Shown: positions 1 to 5,798 of the stretch, piece after piece
How the letters are laid out: the number at the start of each line of letters is the position of its first letter
How positions within the stretch are numbered: position 1 is the stretch's first letter
Assembly (NCBI GenBank): GCA_027622495.1
Contig: JAQBYL010000254.1
Span: 1 to 6,318 of the forward strand
Source of the DNA: Pseudomonadota bacterium
GTDB lineage: Bacteria > Pseudomonadota > Gammaproteobacteria > Pseudomonadales > Azotimanducaceae
Reading direction: 5' to 3'
Length of the DNA: 6,318 nt
Position numbers and translations under genes: made by a program
The notes under the pieces: generated by a model
The model's input: only the letters and a program-made list of their open reading frames with translations
Databases searched by the model: none
Told to the model about the DNA's origin: nothing

Positions 1-220
1 GGTTGGTGCCGACATATCCCGCCGCAACCGGAATCATTACGAAGACGGTTATCGCGTTGAGCACGTCTGCAGAGTCGTTGAGGAATATGTCAGCGAACAG
101 GTTGTCACCGGTTACGACGTCACCTATGAGTACGCGGGTGAGACCTATACCAGTCACATGGAGACCGACCCCGGTCGAAAATTACGGGTCCGTGTGAATG
201 TGACCCCCGTTCAGGTCTGA
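1..220 (+). CDS. YcfJ-like glycine-zipper envelope protein, C-terminal part (5' end outside window)
   Basis: This is an open frame from the left edge (first complete codon at base 2) to TGA at 218-220, giving 72 visible residues. The visible part has a Cys-Arg-x-Val segment, then GYDVTYEY, then M-x-x-DPG and a final RVRVNVTP strand. That order matches the C-terminal region of E. coli YcfJ and related glycine-zipper 2TM proteins (C-x-x-V ... GYDVTY ... M-x-x-DPG). In that family the N-terminus carries an export signal or membrane segment and a glycine-rich zipper; here that part lies outside the window, so the zipper itself cannot be confirmed. The protein probably sits in the cell envelope, and its molecular role is not established. 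The next gene starts about 100 bases downstream and probably has its own promoter, so this gene appears separate from the two-component operon. Family assignment is fairly confident; function is not. Confidence 0.72.
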   Translation, partial: VGADISRRNRNHYEDGYRVEHVCRVVEEYVSEQVVTGYDVTYEYAGETYTSHMETDPGRKLRVRVNVTPVQV

Positions 221-228
221 CGTCGTTC

Positions 229-274
229 GCAGTTATCTGCCCGATTGTGTCAGAACCCGCTGCAGTTCTTAGCC
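229..274 (+). promoter_or_regulatory. Imperfect direct repeat upstream of the PepSY-phoPQ unit (possible operator)
   Basis: GCAGTTATCTGCC at 229-241 recurs as GCAGTTCTTAGCC at 262-274, matching at 10 of 13 bases. The offset is 33 bases, about three helical turns, so both copies would face the same side of the DNA. The pair lies just upstream of the candidate -10 element at 288-293. Response regulators of the OmpR/PhoP family bind direct repeats and often autoregulate, so an operator is plausible, but the motif does not resemble the classical GTTTA PhoP box. It could equally be chance. Confidence 0.2.
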
Positions 275-287
275 GCAGGTTTGGGAG

Positions 288-293
288 TACAAT
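288..293 (+). promoter_or_regulatory. Candidate -10 element TACAAT for the PepSY-phoPQ operon
   Basis: TACAAT matches the sigma-70 -10 consensus at 5 of 6 bases. No good -35 hexamer lies 16-18 bases upstream (the best is TTCTTA at 266-271), which would fit an activator-dependent promoter. Transcription would begin near base 300, leaving a leader of about 20 bases that contains the Shine-Dalgarno site at 309-313. This would place the upstream GTG (247) and ATG (292) outside the transcript and supports the start at 322. It is inferred from sequence only. Confidence 0.3.
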
Positions 294-308
294 GCACGCA
301 AGTGACTT

Positions 309-313
309 GAGGA
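309..313 (+). promoter_or_regulatory. Ribosome binding site GAGGA deciding the PepSY gene start
   Basis: GAGGA lies 8 bases before the ATG at 322. The alternative ATG at 292 has only GGGAG at a tight 4-base spacing, and the GTG at 247 would put about 25 residues in front of what is otherwise a textbook signal peptide. This site is the main reason for choosing 322. Confidence 0.6.
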
Positions 314-321
314 CAGGTCCC

Positions 322-618
322 ATGATGGTGCCCTCGTGTAAAAGGTGGATCCTCCTGTTTGTGCTGGTACTCCCGTTCTTTGCTGTGGAGGTGGCCGCAC
401 AGACGAGTGCCACCACAGCGCCAAACAATTTCGTGCAGAACGCCCCCGGCTTGAGCGTCGAAGAGGCTACCGCCATTGCCCGGCGACAGACCGGTGGACG
501 GGTGTTGTCGGCCGCGCCAGACGGCAAGAATGGATATCGCGTTCGTGTGCTGCTTGATGGTGGCCGGGTGACAACAGTGATTGTTCCCGATGAAAAACCC
601 AACCGGAAAGCGCCCTGA
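322..618 (+). CDS. Small exported PepSY-domain protein preceding phoPQ
   Basis: The start at 322 gives a 98-residue protein. It begins with a positively charged n-region (K7, R8), a hydrophobic core of about residues 9-22, and a likely signal peptidase I site after V24-A25-A26, leaving a mature periplasmic protein of about 72 residues. C6 lies before the hydrophobic core and there is no lipobox, so it does not look like a lipoprotein. Residues 44-90 fit a single PepSY unit: LSVEEATAIARRQTGGRVL (helix), then YRVRVLLDGGRVTTVIV (two strands). PepSY domains occur in peptidase propeptides and in small periplasmic proteins, where inhibitory or modulatory roles are proposed. The stop is 18 bases before the response regulator start, so it is almost certainly co-transcribed with the two-component system. 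A role as periplasmic modulator or target of the kinase is inference. A downstream ATG at 325 is an equivalent start. Family confidence is good; specific function is unknown. Confidence 0.82.
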   Translation: MMVPSCKRWILLFVLVLPFFAVEVAAQTSATTAPNNFVQNAPGLSVEEATAIARRQTGGRVLSAAPDGKNGYRVRVLLDGGRVTTVIVPDEKPNRKAP

Positions 619-624
619 TCCACA

Positions 625-632
625 AGGGAGGA
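625..632 (+). promoter_or_regulatory. Strong Shine-Dalgarno site AGGGAGGA of the response regulator gene
   Basis: AGGGAGGA ends 4 bases before the ATG at 637 and is the strongest ribosome binding site in the window. It suggests the response regulator is translated efficiently in its own right. The kinase start downstream lacks any comparable site, so more regulator than kinase would be expected, as is usual for two-component pairs. Confidence 0.65.
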
Positions 633-636
633 ACCT

Positions 637-1305
637 ATGAGAATCCTGATTGTTGAAGATGAAGAAGCACTGCGCGAGCAGCTCGTCCGTCATCTGCGAG
701 GTGCCGGATTTGTGGACGATGCGGCGTGCGACGGTGAAGAGGGTCTGTACTACGGCCGTGAATATCCTTACGACGCAGCAGTGATCGACATCGGTCTGCC
801 TAAGATGGACGGGATGGCGCTGATCAGCGTGCTGCGCAAAGAAGAGCGACGCTTTCCGGTGCTGATTCTGACCGCCCGTGGCAACTGGCAGGACAAAGTG
901 TCCGGTCTTGAAGCCGGTGCCGACGACTATCTGACCAAACCTTTTCACATGGAAGAATTGATGGCGCGTCTGAACGCGCTGGTTCGGCGAGCAGCGGGTT
1001 ATGCATCGCCGGTCATCAGTCAAGGCAGCCTCAAGATTGACACCGGCAAAAAAGAGGTGCGGGGCGAGGATCGACCGGTGGAGCTCACAGCTTATGAGTA
1101 CAAGGTGCTGGAGTATCTGATGTTGAACCCGTCGAGGGTGGTCTCCAAATCTGAGCTTACCGAACATCTGTATGAGCAGGATTTCGATCGCGACAGTAAT
1201 GTGATCGAAGTGTTTGTCGGACGTCTGCGCAAGAAGCTCGATCCATCTGCACCCATCAGAACGGTGCGTGGCCAGGGTTACCGCATTAATCTCGAAACGA
1301 GCTGA
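637..1305 (+). CDS. phoP: PhoP-type response regulator (OmpR/PhoP family)
   Basis: This is a 222-residue transcription factor with a receiver domain (about 1-115) and a winged-helix DNA-binding domain (about 128-220). The receiver shows the acidic pocket E7/D8, phospho-acceptor D51 in IDIGLPKMDG, switch residues T79 and Y98, and K101 in the LTKPF motif. The stretch NWQDKVSGLEAGADDYLTKPF closely follows E. coli PhoP (SWQDKV...AGADDYVTKPFH). The probable recognition helix (about 186-201, ending GRLRKK) and the final TVRGQGY are also PhoP-like, so DNA specificity may be similar to that of classical PhoP. Phosphorylation by the kinase encoded immediately downstream would promote dimerisation and DNA binding. 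In characterised species PhoP controls envelope modification, metal homeostasis and stress genes; the regulon here cannot be read from the window. The length is typical, with no truncation. The ATG is supported by the strong upstream Shine-Dalgarno site. Confidence 0.93.
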   Translation: MRILIVEDEEALREQLVRHLRGAGFVDDAACDGEEGLYYGREYPYDAAVIDIGLPKMDGMALISVLRKEERRFPVLILTARGNWQDKVSGLEAGADDYLTKPFHMEELMARLNALVRRAAGYASPVISQGSLKIDTGKKEVRGEDRPVELTAYEYKVLEYLMLNPSRVVSKSELTEHLYEQDFDRDSNVIEVFVGRLRKKLDPSAPIRTVRGQGYRINLETS

Positions 1306-1306
1306 T

Positions 1307-2635
1307 GTGAAATCAGGCATACAGACACGCCTGATCCTGACCACGACCATCGTCCTGTCGGTCTTTTTGAGTCTCACCGGTATGGTCCTCGATCGCTCAT
1401 TCTCCGCGAGCATCTTTGCCGGGGCAGAAAGTCAGTTGCGCCAGGTGGTTTACTCGCTGATGGGGGTGGCTGAGGAGCATCCTGACGGGGTCCGGTTTGC
1501 ATCGGAGCTACCGCATCCGAGTCTGAATCAGCCCGAGTCTGGTCTTTATGCCGCGGTCTATAACCTCGACACATCGGAGGGCTGGCGCTCGCCGTCGGCA
1601 CGGACCACCGTGGTGGGTTTCCCGGAACCCAGTGCAAATCTCACCCCGGGTGATTTTGTCTTCAGCGAGGCTGATGATGGTGGTGTTGATCGGTTTTTTC
1701 TGAGTTACACAGTGATCTGGGAAGATCCGGAACAGTTCAAGCTGACCTTCCACGTTGCGACAGATCAGGCTCCGTTCGCCGCGGCCATACGCGGTTTCAG
1801 ACGCAATCTGTATCTCGGCCTGGGTCTGGTCACGTTGCTGTTCGTTGGCGCTCAGCTGGTCGCCATCCGCTGGGGGTTGCGACCCCTTCGAACCATGGCC
1901 GATGAGGTTCGCGACCTGGAAGAGGGCAAGCGCGACAAACTGTCAGCCCTTTATCCTTCCGAGCTGCATGGCCTTGCCCAGAATCTGGACCGGTTTGTTC
2001 AGCACGAACAACGCAGTCGCACACGCTATCGCAATGCCCTGGATGACCTGGCACACAGCCTGAAAACACCACTCGCTGTAATCCGCAACGCTCTGGGTGA
2101 ACACAATGGCACTTCTGACCGGCAGCTGGTGCAGGAACAGCTGGAACGCATGGAGAGCACGGTCATGCATCAGCTGACGCGGGCGTCGATCAGTGGGCCG
2201 ACCGTGGTTGGACATCCAGTGGATCTGACCCGTGTCCTGCAGCGGCTGGTCCGCGCATTGCAGACCGCCTACGCAGACCGGCACATCGAGGTATCGCTCG
2301 ATCTGCCGGAACGACTGATAGTCCGCGGTGATGAGCGGGACTTCATGGAAATATTCGGCAATCTGCTGGAAAACGCCTTCAAATATACCGGCCGAGCGAT
2401 TCGGGTGAGCGGTTCAAAAACCACTGAAACCGTGGTCGGGATCGATGACGATGGTCCTGGTATCAGTGCCAACATGCGTGCGGAAGTGCTGAATCGTGGT
2501 ACCCGGGCAGATGAGATTCAACCGGGTCAGGGTATTGGCCTTGCGGTCGTTGCGGAGCTCGTGAAAGTGTACGGCGGGAAGCTCAGCATCCAGCAGAGTG
2601 ACCTCGGTGGCGCCAGGGTCGAATTCAGGATCTAG
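1307..2635 (+). CDS. phoQ: PhoQ-type membrane sensor histidine kinase
   Basis: The chosen start is GTG 1307, one base after the regulator's TGA (TGATGTG), giving 442 residues beginning (M)KSGIQTRLIL. The frame is open back to 1214, but those codons overlap the regulator gene. TM1 spans about residues 10-28, a periplasmic sensor about 29-165 and TM2 about 168-187, followed by a HAMP segment starting at RWGLRPL. The HisKA helix contains the phospho-accepting H250 in DLAHSLKTPLAV, nearly identical to the E. coli PhoQ motif DLTHSLKTPLAV. The ATPase domain has an N box (N352, N356 in NLLENAFKY), a G1 box (DDDGPGI from D380) and a G2 box (GQGIGLAV, about 407-414), again PhoQ-like. It would autophosphorylate H250 and pass the phosphate to the adjacent PhoP. 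No clear Shine-Dalgarno site precedes the GTG, so translation is probably coupled to the regulator. The acidic patch before TM2 is much shorter than in enteric PhoQ, so ligand sensing may differ. The 3' end overlaps the opposing DUF349 gene by 11 bases. Confidence 0.9.
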   Translation: MKSGIQTRLILTTTIVLSVFLSLTGMVLDRSFSASIFAGAESQLRQVVYSLMGVAEEHPDGVRFASELPHPSLNQPESGLYAAVYNLDTSEGWRSPSARTTVVGFPEPSANLTPGDFVFSEADDGGVDRFFLSYTVIWEDPEQFKLTFHVATDQAPFAAAIRGFRRNLYLGLGLVTLLFVGAQLVAIRWGLRPLRTMADEVRDLEEGKRDKLSALYPSELHGLAQNLDRFVQHEQRSRTRYRNALDDLAHSLKTPLAVIRNALGEHNGTSDRQLVQEQLERMESTVMHQLTRASISGPTVVGHPVDLTRVLQRLVRALQTAYADRHIEVSLDLPERLIVRGDERDFMEIFGNLLENAFKYTGRAIRVSGSKTTETVVGIDDDGPGISANMRAEVLNRGTRADEIQPGQGIGLAVVAELVKVYGGKLSIQQSDLGGARVEFRI

Positions 2636-5468
2636 CAGAAATTCTGTGGTCAGGCCCTTTCGCCTGACTGGTGTGCGCCAGCTTTTCAAGTGCGGTGAAC
2701 ATGCGCTCACGCAGCGGCTCGATCGATGGATCCTTTGCACCGATAGCACACCATTGAGTGAGCAGATCGTCGAACCCGTCGCTGTTGGTTTTTTGACCGA
2801 CGTAGGCTTTCAGTTGTTCGACCTGCAGGACCAGGCGCAGCTCTCGATCTTCCGTAGGCGATGGCAGATCTGCCAGCAGTTCAGCATTAACCGCCAGTGT
2901 GCGGCAGGCCAGATCCAGATCACCGTTGTGACCCTCGCGCTTGTCGAACACCCGGGTCAGGTAAGCTTCATCAGCCGCGCCCGCCAGCAGATCAGCCGCT
3001 GGTTCAACACCTTTCAATTCAGCCTCGCTCAGCCGGTGATCCCACTGTTTGATCGCCATCAAGCGGTTGCGCTGGAGCGCAGCTTCAGCCGTCCGTTTGC
3101 ATCGTTGATAGTGTGCCTCCAGGTCGGCCAGAGCCTTCTCCAGGGTTTGCCTCTGACGTTCCGGCAGGCTGGTTAGCCCGCGGATCTGGCTGCGGATGTC
3201 GGCGAGCGAATCCGGTTCCGGTTCATCTGCCCCGCGAAGTGTCTGGATGTGTGTCATGAGTACATCGGCGTTCTGTACGGCCTGCTGAATCTGTTCTTGT
3301 TGCTGATTGTTCAGCTGGGTTCGCTGCTCAAAAACAGCATCACAGATCTGGCGGAACGCTTTCCACATCGCCTGATCAGGACCGCGGGGCGTTGGACCGA
3401 TCGACCGCCAGCTGGCCTGCAGGTCCTTGATCTTCTGGATACGTGTTTCGAGATCGCCTTCGCCCTGCAGTATCTGCTGTGCCGAATCGACGACGTTCTG
3501 TTTGAACGCGAGATTGGCTACACCTGCCGCTTTGATCTGGTCGTGCAGGGTCTGCTGTGCTGTTTCAAAACGCACATCGACTGCTTTACCCGCCTTTTTG
3601 TCCACCGGGTGGTACTGCTGCCACTGCGCTCTGGCTGTGCGCATGATCTTTTCCGCCGCGCGGATATCAACCTTCGACCAGACCACATCGCTTAAGTAAG
3701 TTTCCAGTTGATCGCACATGCGCGTGCGTGCCTGGAGGTTTTCTTCCCGAAGCAGTGCCTGAGCTGCGAAGTACTCACGACAGGGTTCAAAAGCCCGTTC
3801 AGCCGCCTGGTTGAACTGATCATTCAGACGATACTCATGAGCATTACCGGGTACGCCGAGGGCAATCCATTCCGATCGCAGGGCTTTGATCCGTCCCGCC
3901 TGGTCCGCTGGCGCCAGAGGTTTATCTGCCAGACGGCCAATCGCATCCATCAGATCCTGGCGTTTCGGCGACGTGGCAAACTCCTGCCAGTCACGCAGTT
4001 CTTCGAGCTTACGTTGAATCTGCTTTAAGGATTTCCGCGCGGGATGATCGAACGTAGCAGGCATACATCGGTCAAGCTTTCGAGCTTCGTTGTGCGCACT
4101 CATCGCCGGGGTAAGCTCACCGTTGTCCAGATGAAGGTGCAGTTTGAGCACCGTTTCGGTCAGCCGTTCTGCAAGGTCGTTTGAGAAGGTTGTTGCGCGA
4201 TCGATGTCGGTGGCAAGCTCGGTGAGCTGGTCTGGGAACGCGCGCAGCGCATCAGGCAGGGGCAGATCCTCGGGCCATGCCAATTGTTTTATACGCTTTG
4301 CGCTGTCGTTGAACATGCGGCGCTTTTTGCCCAGATCGCGCCACAGTTGCTGCGCAGCATCGGGCTCTTCGGGCCAGACCTCAGGGAAAGGCTGATAGTC
4401 GAGACTGGGAAGATCGAGCTTGGTCAGCCGATCGGTCAGGTCCTCGAGGTTCTTGAACTGCGCGCTTACCCGATTGAATACTGCGAGTTCCGCATCACCG
4501 GGCGGGTGGCTGTCACATTGCGCCATCCACTGCGACGTCAGAAGCTGTTTCTGCTCCAACACCTCAGGGTCGATGGGGACATCGGTCAGGCGTTCCTCCA
4601 GAGTGGTTAGCGTGTGCGCTATCTGCTCGAATACTGAATTGTCGACGGGGACAGAGACGCTCTGCGGGCTGGTATCTTCGGCCTCAATCACGGTTTCGGC
4701 GGGTGAAGCTTCTCGCGTGTTCAATATTTCTGTGAGCTGCTCAATCGCGTGTTCAATGGCAGTGGTGTCGCAGGGACTGTGGTTGAACTGGGTAAGTTGG
4801 GAGTTGATCCAGCGGATATTGTCGCGACACGTCTGCAGAGCCTTAACATGGTGCTCCACACGGGCGGTTGACTCATCGCTCAGGTTCTTCCCCATCAGAT
4901 CGTCGCTGCGTTTGACATGCTGTGCAAGATCGACCTTGAGTGTCCGCAGAAGCTCCATCCTGTCTCGGGCATAGCGGTTGATCTTTTTATTTTTGTTACG
5001 GCTGCGTTTCTCCAGCGCGGATAGCCCCGTTTCACCGAGGTTGGTGGCTGCTGAAAGCAGATCTTCTGCGTCCGGGTTTTCAACCGCGGTTTGTGCGATC
5101 AGATCAGGATCTAGAGCGGTTCTGATCAGCGCGCTGCGTTCTGTATCGGATGCGCTTTTCAGACAGGCGACGAACAGAGCCGCGTTGTGTGTTGCGAGGC
5201 TTCGATCGAGTTCCACAATACGCGCCGCAATCGGTGACGCCTGCGGGTCTGAGTCGAGTACCTGCAGAAGGCGCGTCACATCGGTGACGAGCTTCAGTGC
5301 TTCATGCCGGATCGTCTCTTCGGGATCGTTAACCGCCAGACTGAGCAGAACTTCCTGGTGTTCGCCTGCGCTTGCAGGGGTAAGACCTGCCAGTGCCTTG
5401 CGGCGTTTATCCACGCTCGGGTGGTCCAGAGCGGGCTTTGATTTAAACCATCGCGAAAACATTGACAT
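2625..5468 (-). CDS. Long DUF349-domain protein of unknown function
   Basis: From ATG 5468 this is a 947-residue, soluble, mostly helical protein with no signal peptide or membrane segment, so it is probably cytoplasmic. An alternative ATG at 5462 (MFSRWFKSKP) fits the usual family N-terminus, and a TTG at 5480 is also in frame; none has a good Shine-Dalgarno site. Residues from about 15 to 110 look like HEAT-type helical pairs. A basic stretch (about 153-178, RSRNKNKKINRYARDR) is followed by long helices and an acidic, proline-containing linker near 252-276. The C-terminal half carries three DUF349-type units marked by SEWIALGVPGN (about 532), AQWQQYHPVDKK (about 614) and ASWRSIGPTPRG (about 685), the third being the most canonical. 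Looser versions (SQWMAQC near 312, TQWCAIG near 904) suggest further decayed copies. DUF349 proteins are widespread in bacteria but have no settled biochemical function. The gene lies 71 bases downstream of the CDGSH gene on the same strand and meets phoQ tail to tail. Confidence 0.88.
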   Translation of the reverse strand: MSMFSRWFKSKPALDHPSVDKRRKALAGLTPASAGEHQEVLLSLAVNDPEETIRHEALKLVTDVTRLLQVLDSDPQASPIAARIVELDRSLATHNAALFVACLKSASDTERSALIRTALDPDLIAQTAVENPDAEDLLSAATNLGETGLSALEKRSRNKNKKINRYARDRMELLRTLKVDLAQHVKRSDDLMGKNLSDESTARVEHHVKALQTCRDNIRWINSQLTQFNHSPCDTTAIEHAIEQLTEILNTREASPAETVIEAEDTSPQSVSVPVDNSVFEQIAHTLTTLEERLTDVPIDPEVLEQKQLLTSQWMAQCDSHPPGDAELAVFNRVSAQFKNLEDLTDRLTKLDLPSLDYQPFPEVWPEEPDAAQQLWRDLGKKRRMFNDSAKRIKQLAWPEDLPLPDALRAFPDQLTELATDIDRATTFSNDLAERLTETVLKLHLHLDNGELTPAMSAHNEARKLDRCMPATFDHPARKSLKQIQRKLEELRDWQEFATSPKRQDLMDAIGRLADKPLAPADQAGRIKALRSEWIALGVPGNAHEYRLNDQFNQAAERAFEPCREYFAAQALLREENLQARTRMCDQLETYLSDVVWSKVDIRAAEKIMRTARAQWQQYHPVDKKAGKAVDVRFETAQQTLHDQIKAAGVANLAFKQNVVDSAQQILQGEGDLETRIQKIKDLQASWRSIGPTPRGPDQAMWKAFRQICDAVFEQRTQLNNQQQEQIQQAVQNADVLMTHIQTLRGADEPEPDSLADIRSQIRGLTSLPERQRQTLEKALADLEAHYQRCKRTAEAALQRNRLMAIKQWDHRLSEAELKGVEPAADLLAGAADEAYLTRVFDKREGHNGDLDLACRTLAVNAELLADLPSPTEDRELRLVLQVEQLKAYVGQKTNSDGFDDLLTQWCAIGAKDPSIEPLRERMFTALEKLAHTSQAKGPDHRISARS
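2649..2686 (+). terminator. Possible terminator hairpins after phoQ, inside the opposing gene's 3' end
   Basis: A perfect 7-bp stem, GTCAGGC (2649-2655) with GCCTGAC (2662-2668) and a 6-base loop, starts 13 bases after the kinase stop. It is followed immediately by a smaller stem, CTGGT (2668-2672) with GCCAG (2677-2681) including one G-T pair, and then CTTTT at 2682-2686. The second stem plus T run has the shape of a weak intrinsic terminator for the + strand operon. Both lie within the last codons of the DUF349 gene, so the sequence is also constrained as coding DNA. The T run is short and efficiency is uncertain. Confidence 0.35.
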
Positions 5469-5502
5469 AGACGGGTACAACTAATCCTGGTTCTGTATCG
5501 CA

Positions 5503-5530
5503 CGTAAAACGCGGCAGGGTCATCCCCTGC
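5503..5530 (-). terminator. Candidate intrinsic terminator after the CDGSH gene
   Basis: On the - strand, ten bases after the CDGSH stop codon, GCAGGG (5530-5525) pairs with CCCTGC (5519-5514) across a 5-base loop. CGCGTTTT follows as the tail. The stem is GC-rich and correctly placed, but it has only 6 bp, and the T run is four bases long and set 4 bases from the stem. It would at least partly separate CDGSH transcription from the DUF349 gene, which would then need its own promoter in the remaining 30-40 bases; I see no convincing one there. Confidence 0.4.
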
Positions 5531-5539
5531 GTGCTGTGT

Positions 5540-5779
5540 TTACAGGGTGTTATGGGTGCCGTCACACAACGGTGCGCCTTTGGTGTTCTTGCATCCGCAG
5601 AAATACAGCGTACGGCTCTTTTCTGCATCATATGCCAGCGGGGTGAATTCGGAACCCTTGTGTGAGCCGTCGCAGAACGGCTGGTTAGTACTCTTGCCGC
5701 ACGCACACCAGAAATACTTTTTGCCGGCTTCAACTTCTATGGGGTAGGGTGCTTTCTGTGGAATTTGAGCGTCGTTCAT
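5540..5779 (-). CDS. Dual-CDGSH iron-sulfur protein
   Basis: This is a 79-residue protein with two complete CDGSH motifs of the form C-x-C-(x)8-C-D-G-(S/T)-H. The first is CACGKSTNQPFCDGSH, with ligands C25, C27, C36 and H40; the second is CGCKNTKGAPLCDGTH, with ligands C61, C63, C72 and H76. Each motif is expected to bind one [2Fe-2S] cluster with three Cys and one His ligand, as in mitoNEET-family proteins. Two motifs in one chain resemble the CISD3/Miner2 class and many bacterial homologues, which act as monomers. The family is linked to redox sensing, electron transfer or cluster transfer, but the bacterial role is usually unknown. No signal peptide or membrane anchor is visible, so it is probably cytoplasmic. 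The ATG at 5779 is preceded only by a purine-rich AAAGAAAGAGAC stretch as a weak ribosome binding site. It lies between a crotonase gene and the DUF349 gene on the same strand. All eight ligands are intact. Confidence 0.92.
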   Translation of the reverse strand: MNDAQIPQKAPYPIEVEAGKKYFWCACGKSTNQPFCDGSHKGSEFTPLAYDAEKSRTLYFCGCKNTKGAPLCDGTHNTL

Positions 5780-5798
5780 GCTTTGTCTCTTTCTTTTA

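Noticed and set aside
229..240. GCAG-TTAT-CTGC mini-hairpin as terminator of the first gene
   Set aside because: The stem is only 4 bp and no T run follows; it is better explained as part of the direct repeat or as chance.
247..321. Longer PepSY protein starting at GTG 247 or ATG 292
   Set aside because: Both would add residues in front of a complete signal peptide and have poorer ribosome binding sites than the ATG at 322; a candidate -10 element also overlaps the 292 start.
1214..1306. Longer kinase starting at ATG 1214 inside phoP
   Set aside because: The first 31 residues are read out of frame through the phoP recognition helix and look nothing like a kinase N-terminus; homology-like sequence starts at the GTG at 1307.
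250..1413. Open frame of 387 codons on the - strand across the PepSY and phoP genes
   Set aside because: It lies antisense to two well-recognised genes, has low-complexity His/Gln/Arg-rich composition and no recognisable domain; it is a by-product of codon bias on the coding strand.
2598..3176. Open frame of 192 codons on the + strand, directly after phoQ
   Set aside because: It is antisense to the DUF349 gene, whose protein has clear family motifs there; the translated product resembles no family and starts inside phoQ.
3249..4974. Several + strand open frames of 80-184 codons within the DUF349 region
   Set aside because: All are shadows of the - strand DUF349 gene; compositions are Ser/Arg/Cys-rich and none has a plausible ribosome binding site or domain.
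5443..5733. Open frame of 96 codons on the - strand overlapping the CDGSH and DUF349 starts
   Set aside because: It is out of frame with the CDGSH gene, which has two intact motifs; no family resemblance is visible.
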